NCBI GenBank assembly: GCA_905373305.1
Contig: CAJPSM010000004.1
Span: forward strand, 1 to 34,950
Direction: 5' to 3'
DNA length: 34,950 nt
Origin: an uncultured Streptococcus sp.
GTDB lineage: Bacteria; Bacillota; Bacilli; Lactobacillales; Streptococcaceae
Numbering within the stretch: position 1 is the stretch's first letter; each line of letters opens with the position of its first letter. Positions 14,844 to 21,738 of the stretch are shown piece after piece. The notes under the pieces were generated by a model. The model was not told where the DNA came from. It did no database searches and was given only the letters and a program-made list of their open reading frames with translations. Position numbers and translations under genes: made by a program.

Positions 14844-15629
14844 TCAGTAGATAAACGGGTCTTGAATATCGTCATCAGACTGTCCTTGTTTCTTTTGCTG
14901 AAACAGTCTCTGTTCATCTTCGACTTGTACCATGGTTCTAATACCATTCTGTCGCCAGTTCTTGAGTATTGAATTGATATAGCTAAAAGATCGCTTGCCG
15001 CTATCTGCAGCCTTGCCTATGGCAGTCTTGATAACCTCTAGCTCTATACCGTCAAGAGTGAGATAGTCAGTCAGTATTTGATATTGTTGCCCATCCATAA
15101 CCCCTATACGCTTTTGATAATAGTTAGAGATTTCAGCAGTAGGAGCAGAAGAAGTTTTTTTCTCTATCTCTTCTTCTAACTCTATCTCTATCTCTGTCTT
15201 ACACGTAGTTGACAATGTTAAACCTTTAGATAACATTGTAAGATTTTCCTTTTGTTCTCGTTGCTGTTTCCGATATTCTCGCATGTATGCTGCTTGGTTG
15301 GTTTCCTGCTGTACAAGGGCTTTAGCCTGCGGTAGTTCTGCGTTTTTATCTTCGTCAATCTGTATTAAACCGCATTTTGTAAAGTATGCCATGGTCATAT
15401 CTATATCATCTTCTGATACATCTAATTTTAAGGCTAGTTCTTCCTTGAGATTATCAAAGTAGCCCTCATAGTATAAAATACAGTCACTTTCCAAGCTCTC
15501 TAGCATTAGCCTAATATAAATGACTGTCATAGTGTACCCACCAGGTACCGTCTTTAGTCTCTTGATAAAAATATTATCAAAAAATTTCTTATCAATTTTT
15601 AGCCAAAAATATATTTTTGTTCTTGCCAC
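14844..15629 (-). CDS. DnaD-type phage replisome organiser
   Basis: 261 residues. N-terminal winged-helix domain of phage replisome organisers (KIYFWLKIDKKFFDNIFIKR, about 4-110), a Glu-rich linker (about 130-165), and a C-terminal DnaD-like helical domain (about 170-235) with the hallmark SYINSILKNWRQNGI. It binds the origin and recruits the loader and helicase. It lies 10 bases after the HTH gene upstream. Confidence 0.88.
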   Translation of the reverse strand: MARTKIYFWLKIDKKFFDNIFIKRLKTVPGGYTMTVIYIRLMLESLESDCILYYEGYFDNLKEELALKLDVSEDDIDMTMAYFTKCGLIQIDEDKNAELPQAKALVQQETNQAAYMREYRKQQREQKENLTMLSKGLTLSTTCKTEIEIELEEEIEKKTSSAPTAEISNYYQKRIGVMDGQQYQILTDYLTLDGIELEVIKTAIGKAADSGKRSFSYINSILKNWRQNGIRTMVQVEDEQRLFQQKKQGQSDDDIQDPFIY

Positions 15630-15639
15630 GTTTTACTCC

Positions 15640-15918
15640 TTATGATTCTTTATCAGCTCCTAGAAATATTAGAATATCATCGATTCTATAAAAGACTTTG
15701 CGTGTATCCTCGATAGGAGGAGTGAACCTTTTGAGCCCTGCACGTTCCCAACGTTTTAAGGTATTGTAGTCTATCTCTAACTCTTCCTTGAGTTGTTTAG
15801 GTGTCATTAGCCCTGTTATACGTTGTTTAGGCTTTAAATAGTCTTTTAGAAAGTTTTCTACCAGTTTTAAGATGCCACGTTTTAGACTGTTTTCACTTTC
15901 TTTGCTTAAACTGAACAT
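15640..15918 (-). CDS. HTH protein of MerR/excisionase type
   Basis: 92 residues from the ATG at 15918, nine bases after GGGAG (an ATG at 15924 is too close). The centre LMTPKQLKEELEIDYNTLKR then WERAGLKRF is a MerR/excisionase-like winged HTH, followed by YRIDDILIFLG. It may be the island's excisionase or a transcription factor; the sequence does not decide. It overlaps the preceding gene by 26 bases, implying coupling. Confidence 0.7.
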   Translation of the reverse strand: MFSLSKESENSLKRGILKLVENFLKDYLKPKQRITGLMTPKQLKEELEIDYNTLKRWERAGLKRFTPPIEDTRKVFYRIDDILIFLGADKES

Positions 15919-16252
15919 GTTCATCAGCTCCCTTCAGTAGTTGCTTGTAGCTCTCTAAATCGGCATTTAAAAGGACGGTTAAGCGTTTCTGTTCTTCCTG
16001 TACCTGGTTATAGAATGCCTTTGCTCCATCCAGTAGCTCCTCTTTGTTAGCTGGTATAAAGTAGCCTCTGAAAGCTCCGTGACGTACCCCAACGATTGGA
16101 ACGCCGTAGCGCGTGATCAGACGGCTGATAATGTCCTGTACGGTTCTTTCTGCTAGCTTAGTGATCAGGCTAATTTCTGCCCCTGTTATGGAGTTTTCAG
16201 CCCCGACCTTGATTAGTCTTAATACTCGCTTATCATTCTCTGTTAGGCTCAT
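15893..16252 (-). CDS. Winged-helix DNA-binding protein
   Basis: 119 residues. The N-terminal half (LTENDKRVLRLIKVGAENSI, then TGAEISLITKLAERTVQDII) is a winged helix as in phage early regulators; the C-terminal half is a coiled coil (YNQVQEEQKRLTVLLNADLE). ATG overlaps the stop of the previous gene by four bases (ATGA). Likely an early regulator; exact role unknown. Confidence 0.75.
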   Translation of the reverse strand: MSLTENDKRVLRLIKVGAENSITGAEISLITKLAERTVQDIISRLITRYGVPIVGVRHGAFRGYFIPANKEELLDGAKAFYNQVQEEQKRLTVLLNADLESYKQLLKGADEHVQFKQRK

Positions 16253-16464
16253 TCAATCCCTCCCCATACGTTAACCCCTGCAAGCTGGATATATCGCCCA
16301 TAATCAGGGTTTAAATCCTCGCTAGGTATTTCTATCGTCTGTTTGCTTTCTCGATCAATTTGGGCGCTTTTTTTAAGGTCTCGGTGGTTTAGATAAAGCA
16401 GTAGGCCAATCAATACCACGGAAAAGATAACCGCCTGTGTATTGGTTAAATCTAGCTCATTCAT
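16249..16464 (-). CDS. Small single-pass membrane protein of the island
   Basis: 71 residues with one membrane helix (AVIFSVVLIGLLLYLNH, about 11-27) and a soluble tail (about 30-71) ending VNVWGGIE. Four-base ATGA overlaps at both ends show tight translational coupling. No family recognised. Membrane location in a phage satellite would fit interference with phage entry or lysis, but that is only a guess. Confidence 0.7.
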   Translation of the reverse strand: MNELDLTNTQAVIFSVVLIGLLLYLNHRDLKKSAQIDRESKQTIEIPSEDLNPDYGRYIQLAGVNVWGGIE

Positions 16465-16913
16465 TTCATCGTCTCCTCAAACTGCTCTATAAGATGATCT
16501 TTACTTACTTTCCGATTAGCATTTTTAGAGTTAAAAAGAATATCTTTTAAGGTTATAGTAGCCTCTAAATACTCCTTTTCAGCATGTTCTATATACGCCT
16601 GCTGCTCTGCTTCGTTGTCAAAAAAGTGCTTAGCTTGGCGTTTAAAGAAGGCTTGTCGCATAGCGTCCATTTCAAAAATACCAGGACTGAAAAACATTCT
16701 AGTAGTGCTTTTAGAGACCGCCTCGATTTTATGGCGTTCATTCAATTCAGGAAGTTCAATCCAAAGTAGACGAGATAAATCTTCTTTGATAGATTTTACT
16801 TGTCCTGATATAAGCGATATTCTAGAAAAATCGTTATTTTCGTCAGCTTGGTGTAATTCTGAGCTAATTCTATCCAAGCTTTTGGTGATAATATCGTATG
16901 TTGTTTCTGCCAT
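16461..16913 (-). CDS. Island early-operon protein of unknown function
   Basis: 150 residues, mostly helical and acidic, with possible coiled coil (AETTYDIITKSLDRISSELH; EAEQQAYIEHAEKEYLEATI). No domain recognised. Begins at ATG 16913 after GAGGT; first gene of the coupled run 16913-15640. The promoter should lie in the 16914-17232 gap; no clear minus-strand hexamers were found. Confidence 0.7.
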   Translation of the reverse strand: MAETTYDIITKSLDRISSELHQADENNDFSRISLISGQVKSIKEDLSRLLWIELPELNERHKIEAVSKSTTRMFFSPGIFEMDAMRQAFFKRQAKHFFDNEAEQQAYIEHAEKEYLEATITLKDILFNSKNANRKVSKDHLIEQFEETMK

Positions 16914-17018
16914 AGTGTTTACCTCTGTTTCTTTGTCTATGTAATTGCCCTGCTGGGCTTGTCATGTTTTGACAGCTTTTTAATGTCTTTCTTGCCTTTT
17001 ACTACACTAGTTAATTCC

Positions 17019-17048
17019 CACGCTCAGAGTCGCCAAATTGAAAGCGTG
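17019..17048. repeat. Inverted repeats in the gap before the minus-strand early operon
   Basis: CACGCT (17019-17024) pairs with AGCGTG (17043-17048). Nearby are TGTCA/TGACA (16960-16964 with 16970-16974) and GCCC/GGGC (16947-16958). They may be operators or leader hairpins for the 16913 gene. Confidence 0.4.
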
Positions 17049-17104
17049 AGAAAGTACCAGTTTAAAGAGTTAGCGCTCTCCGTATGGTCAAATTGCCCTA
17101 AATA

Positions 17105-17113
17105 TGCTATAAT
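17105..17113 (+). promoter_or_regulatory. Extended -10 promoter facing away from the early operon
   Basis: TGCTATAAT on the plus strand with no plus-strand gene behind it before 18232. No good -35. It would start a short transcript near 17120. Confidence 0.5.
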
Positions 17114-17119
17114 CTAGGT

Positions 17120-17226
17120 ATAAATCTTACTAAAACCTCTTTGATAATAGCTTGCCTGCTTTGTTAAATTCGTTTTAGTGTTAGTGTGAAAGGCTCTGCG
17201 GTGTGGTTATTGCTAAGCCTTTTTTG
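17120..17226 (+). ncRNA. Candidate island small RNA (about 105 nt)
   Basis: Between the extended -10 promoter at 17105 and a terminator-like hairpin AAAGGCT/AGCCTTT (17189-17195 with 17216-17222) running into TTTTT. It carries a 31-base segment (17130-17160) repeated exactly in the integrase leader. CTAAAAC (17130-17136) can pair with GTTTTAG (17171-17177) to present the repeat in a loop. It has no ORF. Prediction only; the stem is seven pairs with a 20-base loop. Confidence 0.4.
17130..17160 (+). repeat. 31-bp direct repeat, copy 1
   Basis: Perfectly identical to 19004-19034: begins CTAAAACCTCTTTGATAAT and ends AGCTTGCCTGCT. Its last ten bases also occur inverted (AGCAGGCAAG) at 11018-11027. 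Confidence 0.9.
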
Positions 17227-17232
17227 TTGCTC

Positions 17233-17859
17233 TCACGCGCTTTCTTGGCGTGTTTTTTTATTTCTGAATGCCATAGCCTTGATTTCCTGATAACTCATAT
17301 TCAAGCCAATCATGGCTAGTACCATGTCCTCAAATGCCTGATATTGCTCCAGCTCGTCACTGGTCAAGCTATCGATACCGTTATAGCCCCCACGCTCTTC
17401 CCTTAACTGCTTAGCGTTCCTGTCAGTTACTGCCTTCAGTAGCAAGTTGTTCATGGTGCTATGCGCGTGCTTGGGTTTTGCCTCCCATGTTTCTATACTG
17501 TCATGCAGTTTTTTTCTTTTTGGCTTTTCTAGCGCCCTCTGCATACGAAACTTAGAAAGTTCCTCACGCATTTCAAAGAATGCTTTGACCAGGTTGGTTT
17601 TGAAGTTGGCCACTTGCTCGGTATTCTTTAAGAATGTAACTAACAAGGTCGCTTGTTGCTCATTCAAAATATAGTCCTTGGTATTCTGGCCACTCTCCAT
17701 AGCTTGGATTTTAAATCCAACCTTTCCGAACTGTTCAAATCTTGCTTGATGTTTGCGGTTCGTCTTGGTTATTGTGTGATGTTGTAAGTTTGTACACTCT
17801 GCCACAATACTGCTCAGCGTATACGGCTCTTTCTTGCCGTATATGTAAACAATGTTCAT
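17233..17859 (-). CDS. Rha-family phage regulator / antirepressor
   Basis: 208 residues from the ATG at 17859, six bases after AGGAGG; a longer frame exists but starts inside the upstream gene. The N-terminal Rha-type domain (about 1-105) includes YTLSSIVAECTNLQHHTITK and YILNEQQATLLVTFLKNTEQ, then VKAFFEMREEL. The C-terminal part is a basic linker followed by a helical tail. Rha proteins act in phage lysogeny control. It lies 10 bases after the Cro-like gene, so both are made from the rightmost minus-strand promoter. Confidence 0.82.
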   Translation of the reverse strand: MNIVYIYGKKEPYTLSSIVAECTNLQHHTITKTNRKHQARFEQFGKVGFKIQAMESGQNTKDYILNEQQATLLVTFLKNTEQVANFKTNLVKAFFEMREELSKFRMQRALEKPKRKKLHDSIETWEAKPKHAHSTMNNLLLKAVTDRNAKQLREERGGYNGIDSLTSDELEQYQAFEDMVLAMIGLNMSYQEIKAMAFRNKKTRQESA

Positions 17860-17869
17860 GCTGTACCTC

Positions 17870-18067
17870 CTAATCTTCGACTGTAAGTAGTTCGTCAATG
17901 GTTACGCCTAGATACTCGGCTACCTTTTGCAAGGTTTCAATATCTGGGCGCTTTGTGCGTTCATAATACAGTGAAATAAGTGTACTTTTTGAGATACCTG
18001 TCGCTAAATGAACGTCAGCAACTTTTTTGCGTTGTTTTGCCAATAAGACACGGAAATTATTTTCCAT
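17870..18067 (-). CDS. Cro-like XRE-family regulator
   Basis: 65 residues, a single HTH: RVLLAKQRKKVADVHLATGI then SKSTLISLYYERTKRPDIET and LGVTIDELL. Divergent from the CI-like gene at 18232, the standard switch layout of PICIs and temperate phages. AAGGAG precedes the ATG. Confidence 0.88.
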   Translation of the reverse strand: MENNFRVLLAKQRKKVADVHLATGISKSTLISLYYERTKRPDIETLQKVAEYLGVTIDELLTVED

Positions 18068-18106
18068 AGCTTTAAACTCCTTTTTGTCTATTTTTAGAAA
18101 AATAAT

Positions 18107-18120
18107 AGCGTTAACGCTAA
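18107..18120. promoter_or_regulatory. Palindromic operator in the divergent switch region
   Basis: TAGCGTTAACGCTA is a perfect 14-bp palindrome between the two regulators, just downstream of the minus-strand promoter, a likely CI/Cro site. Confidence 0.7.
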
Positions 18121-18121
18121 A

Positions 18122-18161
18122 ATTATACTCTTTATTTTACACTATTTTTTTATCGTGTCAA
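18122..18161 (-). promoter_or_regulatory. Promoter of the Cro-like gene and rha
   Basis: Minus strand TTGACA (18156-18161), 16-base spacer, TAAAAT (18134-18139). A second TATAAT lies at 18122-18127. Confidence 0.65.
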
Positions 18162-18179
18162 GTAAAAAAATAAAATATC

Positions 18180-18208
18180 TTGAAAAAAAGAAGTGTATAA
18201 GCTAAAAT
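18180..18208 (+). promoter_or_regulatory. Promoter of the CI-like repressor
   Basis: TTGAAA (18180-18185), 17-base spacer, TAAAAT (18203-18208), then AAGGAG at 18216-18221. Confidence 0.65.
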
Positions 18209-18231
18209 GTATTTAAAGGAGCGTGATTTTA

Positions 18232-18819
18232 ATGCTTAGAAATAATTTAGCAAAACTAATGATTGATAGAGGAGTAACGGCTACCCAATTATTTAATGAT
18301 ACAGGGATAGCTCGTTCAACTATTTCAAAAATTTCAAATAATAATACTGATAAAATTAGCTTACAAACAATAGATAAAATTTGTAACTATCTAGAAGTTT
18401 CTCCTAGTGAATTCTTTGATTTTTGGGCTTATGATGTAAAAATTCAATGTGGCTTTGATAATTTTGATACATTATCCGAGGTCAAAGAACATTGGAAATT
18501 TGTTCCTGAATTTGAAGAACCATGCTATCTTTTACTAGAGTTTAGAAGAGGGAGAGATAGGAAATACCTTCTTGAATATAAATTTCTTTATTTGTATAGT
18601 AAAGACCCTGATAAGCTATTCAATCCAAGTCAATTGGATAAAGTTAGACTAAATGGCTCTATGTCTCAAGTTGCTATTTTTGATGATATGCCTGTGCAAT
18701 TTAAAAATGAATTGATAGATAATATAAAACAACAACTTTCTGAAACGTTTGAAGTCTGGGATATTTCACCAACAATTAAGTACATAGATATGTTTATTTT
18801 CAACCCCGAAGCTGAATAG
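18232..18819 (+). CDS. CI/Stl-like island repressor
   Basis: 195 residues from the ATG at 18232, ten bases after AAGGAG; a GTG at 18223 is only one base from that site. The N-terminal HTH (about 4-65) reads LAKLMIDRGVTATQLFNDTG then IARSTISKISNNN. The C-terminal 130 residues are acidic and show no peptidase Ser-Lys dyad that I can recognise. So induction is more likely by a helper-phage protein or by Rha than by RecA-driven self-cleavage, as for Stl repressors. It should hold the minus-strand genes silent. Confidence 0.82.
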   Translation: MLRNNLAKLMIDRGVTATQLFNDTGIARSTISKISNNNTDKISLQTIDKICNYLEVSPSEFFDFWAYDVKIQCGFDNFDTLSEVKEHWKFVPEFEEPCYLLLEFRRGRDRKYLLEYKFLYLYSKDPDKLFNPSQLDKVRLNGSMSQVAIFDDMPVQFKNELIDNIKQQLSETFEVWDISPTIKYIDMFIFNPEAE

Positions 18820-18826
18820 GGTGCCT

Positions 18827-18861
18827 CACGCGCCACAATGTTCAACAATCCGAAGCGCGTG
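18827..18861. repeat. Inverted repeat after the repressor gene
   Basis: CACGCGC (18827-18833) and GCGCGTG (18855-18861), the same heptamer pair that closes the palindrome at 11185-11238. There is no T run. The direct repeat TCAAGCTTC follows. AGGGC/GCCCT forms a small stem at 18963-18982. The rest of 18820-19003 shows nothing else clear. Confidence 0.5.
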
Positions 18862-19003
18862 ATTTCTCAAGCTTCGTTCAAGCTTCAACCCAATATAAGC
18901 CCTATATCCACCTTGTTCCCTACTCTAGTATTATTTACCGTCTGATTTCCTAAAATCGAATACAGGGCAAACTATGAAGCCCTAGCATGATTTAAATCAC
19001 AAT

Positions 19004-19034
19004 CTAAAACCTCTTTGATAATAGCTTGCCTGCT
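19004..19034 (+). repeat. 31-bp direct repeat, copy 2, in the integrase leader
   Basis: Identical to 17130-17160. It sits 26 bases before the integrase ATG. CTAAAA (19004-19009) can pair with TTTTAG (19040-19045), and AAACC with GGTTT of the ribosome site (19050-19054), so it could mask the integrase start. Confidence 0.85.
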
Positions 19035-19059
19035 GATGTATTTTAGAAAGGTTTAAAAC

Positions 19060-20205
19060 ATGCAAATAACTGAAGTCAAAAAGAAAAACGGTACAATGGT
19101 ATATCGTGCTAATGTATATTTAGGAGTTGACCAGGTAACAGGGAAGAAAGCTAAAACAAGTGTAACGGGTAGGACAAGAAAAGAGGTCAAGCAGAAAGCA
19201 AAGCACGCGCAAGATGATTTTATATCAAACGGTTGTACAGTGACAAAAGTAGTACCTGTAAAGAATTATCAAGAGTTAGCTGATTTATGGCTGGATAGTT
19301 ACCAGCTTACAGTAAAACCTCAGACTTTTTTAGATACTAAGAGAATGCTGTACAATCATCTTATACCTGTCTTTGGTACTCTAAAACTGACCAAGCTATC
19401 TGTTAGCTATATACAAAGCTTTATCAATGATTTATCGACTCAGCTAGTTCACTATGCCGTGGTTCATTCAATAAATAGGCGTGTTTTACAGTATGGGGTA
19501 TCTCTCCAGCTCTTGCCATTCAATCCAGCTAGGGATATTATTCTCCCTAAACAGCCTAAACGTGAGAATGCAGCAATCAAGTTCATAGCTTCAGACAATT
19601 TAAAGGATCTGTTGGTCCATATGGAAAAACTGGCATTTAGGAAATATAGCTATTATCTTGATTATGTTCTGTATAGCGTCTTACTTGCTACTGGGTGCCG
19701 TTTCGGTGAAGTAGTAGCCCTGGAATGGTCTGATATTGACTTAGAGAATGGAACTATCAGTATAAGCAAGAACTACAATAGGTTTTTAAAGCTAATAGGT
19801 ACACCAAAAAGCAAAGCTGGAGTTAGGACAATCAGCATAGACAAGAAAACAGTTAACATGCTACGTCTCTACAAGAATAGGCAACGTCAATTATATTTGC
19901 AGTCTGGGGCGCGTGTTTCGTCTGTGGTGTTTGCAACACCTACGAGAGAGTACCAGAACCTGGCAACTAGACAGGAGGCTTTAGATAGACGCTGTAATGA
20001 GATTTCTATTCCTCGCTTTACTTTTCACGCTTTTCGTCATACTCACGCTAGTTTATTGCTAAATGCTGGGATCAGCTATAAAGAATTACAATACCGTTTA
20101 GGTCATGCTACTTTAGCTATGACCATGGATATATACAGCCACCTATCTGCGGATAAAGAAAAAGAGGCGGTTTCATATTTTGAAAAAGCCATGAATAGCT
20201 TGTAA
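19060..20205 (+). CDS. int: Tyrosine integrase of the island
   Basis: 381 residues, a normal phage-integrase length. N-terminal arm-binding domain (about 1-50, KKNGTMVYRANVYLGVD), SAM-like core-binding domain (about 65-160), catalytic domain with Arg214 (ATGCRFGEV), His323-x2-Arg326 (HAFRHTH), His349 (LGHATLA) and nucleophile Tyr359 (MDIYSHL). AGAAAGG precedes the ATG. Transcribed toward attR, 74 bases away, so its transcript could run on into the DUF2829 gene. Directs integration and, with a directionality factor, excision. Confidence 0.96.
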   Translation: MQITEVKKKNGTMVYRANVYLGVDQVTGKKAKTSVTGRTRKEVKQKAKHAQDDFISNGCTVTKVVPVKNYQELADLWLDSYQLTVKPQTFLDTKRMLYNHLIPVFGTLKLTKLSVSYIQSFINDLSTQLVHYAVVHSINRRVLQYGVSLQLLPFNPARDIILPKQPKRENAAIKFIASDNLKDLLVHMEKLAFRKYSYYLDYVLYSVLLATGCRFGEVVALEWSDIDLENGTISISKNYNRFLKLIGTPKSKAGVRTISIDKKTVNMLRLYKNRQRQLYLQSGARVSSVVFATPTREYQNLATRQEALDRRCNEISIPRFTFHAFRHTHASLLLNAGISYKELQYRLGHATLAMTMDIYSHLSADKEKEAVSYFEKAMNSL

Positions 20206-20218
20206 GTCCACAAAAAGG
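20204..20218 (+). repeat. Right-end integrase arm-type site
   Basis: AAGTCCACAAAAAGG, identical to 10960-10974 at the other end. Confidence 0.6.
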
Positions 20219-20243
20219 TGAACAAATTTATATTTTAGAACTC

Positions 20244-20265
20244 ATAGGCTGACTAAAAAGCCTAT
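20244..20265. repeat. Inverted repeat beside attR
   Basis: ATAGGCT/AGCCTAT, seven pairs, eight-base loop, no T run, so probably not a terminator. TTTATAGGCTTTA at the left end (10892-10904) shares the TATAGGCT core. Confidence 0.5.
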
Positions 20266-20278
20266 TAAATCAACGTTT

Positions 20279-20317
20279 ATAGACAACAAAGGAGAAAATC
20301 ATGACATTTGAAGAAAT
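20279..20317 (+). repeat. attR
   Basis: 39 bases identical to attL at 10818-10856, with AAAGGAG and the DUF2829 start. Confidence 0.9.
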
Positions 20318-20537
20318 TCTGCCTGGGTTAAAGGCTAAGAAAAAATATGTACGAACTGGTTGGGGAGGGGCTGAAAACTATGTGCAGCTTTTTGACACTA
20401 TCGAGCAAAACGGGATTGCACTTGAAGTGACTCCCTATTTCCTAATCAACGTGTCTGGAGAAGGGGAAGGTTTTTCGATGTGGAGCCCGACACCTTGTGA
20501 TGTTTTGGCGACGGATTGGGTAGAAGTGCATGACTAA
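20301..20537 (+). CDS. DUF2829 / Tad2-like small protein; island target gene
   Basis: 78 residues covering one whole DUF2829 domain: MTFEEILPGLKAKKKYVRTG, then ENYVQLFD, then MWSPTPCDVLATDWVEV; the final W-P-x-x-x-D-x-x-A-x-D-W pattern is typical. The family is named Tad2 for phage members that bind the cyclic signal of Thoeris defence and block it. Whether this chromosomal member binds any signal is unknown. Its start codon and ribosome site lie in attR, so the protein is intact, but its native promoter is at 10801 across the island. No convincing promoter is seen in 20206-20300. It overlaps the next gene by eight bases. Confidence 0.88.
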   Translation: MTFEEILPGLKAKKKYVRTGWGGAENYVQLFDTIEQNGIALEVTPYFLINVSGEGEGFSMWSPTPCDVLATDWVEVHD

Positions 20538-21228
20538 ACGTGTACTCATTACAGGAGTGAGTTCAGGGATCGGTCTAGCTCAAGCTCGCCTCTTTTTAGA
20601 GAATGGCTATCAAGTTTATGGTGTGGATCAAGGAGAAAATCCAGTTTTAGATGGTGATTTCTACTTTTTCCAGAGAGATTTGACCTTGGACTTGGAGCCA
20701 ATTTTTGACTGGTGTCCTTATGTGGATGTTTTGTGCAATACTGCAGGAGTTTTGGATGATTACAAACCACTTTTGGAACAGACTGCGCAGGAAATTCAAG
20801 AAATTTTTGAAATCAACTATGTGACTCCAGTGGAGCTGACTCGGCATTATTTGACACAAATGCTGGAGAATAAAAAAGGAATCATTGTCAATATGTGTTC
20901 TATTGCCTCAAGTCTAGCTGGCGGAGGTGGTCACGCCTATACTTCCTCTAAGCATGCCTTAGCTGGCTTTACCAAGCAGTTGGCTCTAGACTATGCTGAA
21001 GCTGGGATTCAGGTCTTTGGGATCGCTCCAGGGGCAGTCAAGACTGGCATGACTGCTGCGGACTTTGAGCCCGGTGGATTAGCGGACTGGGTGGCTAGTG
21101 AAACGCCAATCAAACGCTGGATTGAGCCAAAGGAAATAGCAGAGCTTAGCCTTTTCTTAGCAAGTGGAAAAGCAACCGCCATGCAAGGACAAATCCTGAC
21201 CATTGATGGTGGTTGGAGTTTGAAGTAG
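20530..21228 (+). CDS. Short-chain dehydrogenase/reductase
   Basis: 232 residues. NAD(P)-binding TGVSSGIG near the N-terminus, NTAG at about 75, catalytic Ser124 (MCSIASS) with Tyr137 and Lys141 (YTSSK), and PGAVKTGM after it. A classical SDR with a C-terminal QILTIDGGWS typical of the 3-oxoacyl-reductase-like group. Substrate unknown. It starts within the end of the DUF2829 gene, so the two are translated together. Confidence 0.9.
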   Translation: MTKRVLITGVSSGIGLAQARLFLENGYQVYGVDQGENPVLDGDFYFFQRDLTLDLEPIFDWCPYVDVLCNTAGVLDDYKPLLEQTAQEIQEIFEINYVTPVELTRHYLTQMLENKKGIIVNMCSIASSLAGGGGHAYTSSKHALAGFTKQLALDYAEAGIQVFGIAPGAVKTGMTAADFEPGGLADWVASETPIKRWIEPKEIAELSLFLASGKATAMQGQILTIDGGWSLK

Positions 21229-21237
21229 GGGAATCTG

Positions 21238-21738
21238 ATGGAAATCAAAAATCACTTTGGCGTCTATGGCGTTTGCTTTGAAAATGGGAAGTTACTTTGC
21301 ATTGAGAAAACGAGAGGTCCATATCAACATCGCTATGATCTACCCGGTGGTAGTCAGGAAGTAGGTGAAGGGCTGACAGAAACCCTCAAGAGAGAAGTTC
21401 TGGAAGAGACGGGATATAAGGTTAATGGTTACGCTAATCCTAGGATTTATGATGTGCTGGTTCAAGAAGATGGGCAAGACTTTGCAGTACACCATATCAT
21501 GGCCTTTTATGATATAGTACTTGATTTCGAACACTATCAAAAATCACTTCCTCATGAAGTTCTTGATGGAAGTAATGATTCAGCAAATGCACTTTGGTTG
21601 AATTTGGAAGAAATTACTGCCGATAATGCTTCTCCTTTAGTGTTGCAGGTTAAGGCAGAGTTACTAGGATTTCCAGAATTAGATATGACAAGCTATAGAA
21701 ATTGGAAGGTGAAGAAGGGGGATAATGGAACTATTTAA
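21238..21738 (+). CDS. Nudix hydrolase
   Basis: 166 residues. The Nudix box is complete: G-G-S-Q-E-V-G-E-G then ETLKREVLEETGY (about 38-60). Such enzymes split nucleoside diphosphates linked to another group; substrate cannot be told from sequence. It begins nine bases after the SDR stop and overlaps the GNAT gene by 14 bases. Confidence 0.9.
   Translation: MEIKNHFGVYGVCFENGKLLCIEKTRGPYQHRYDLPGGSQEVGEGLTETLKREVLEETGYKVNGYANPRIYDVLVQEDGQDFAVHHIMAFYDIVLDFEHYQKSLPHEVLDGSNDSANALWLNLEEITADNASPLVLQVKAELLGFPELDMTSYRNWKVKKGDNGTI

Larger units (their letters stand above)
10818..20317. mobile_element. PICI-like satellite island inserted in the DUF2829 gene start
   Basis: Bounded by 39-bp perfect direct repeats (10818-10856 and 20279-20317). 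Order from the right: integrase (+), CI-like repressor (+), then, divergent on the minus strand, Cro-like HTH, Rha, coupled small genes, DnaD- and DnaC-like replication proteins, an iteron region, DUF1492 protein, HicAB and a small unknown protein. This is the plan of streptococcal phage-inducible chromosomal islands. No head, tail, terminase, holin or endolysin gene is present, so it is not a full prophage. Integration rebuilds the target gene's first codons at the right end. Confidence 0.88.

Noticed and set aside
20244..20265. Terminator between integrase and DUF2829
   Set aside because: The hairpin is followed by TAAATC rather than a T run, so read-through is likely.
10818..20317. Complete prophage
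   Set aside because: Only about 9.5 kb and without any structural, terminase or lysis gene.
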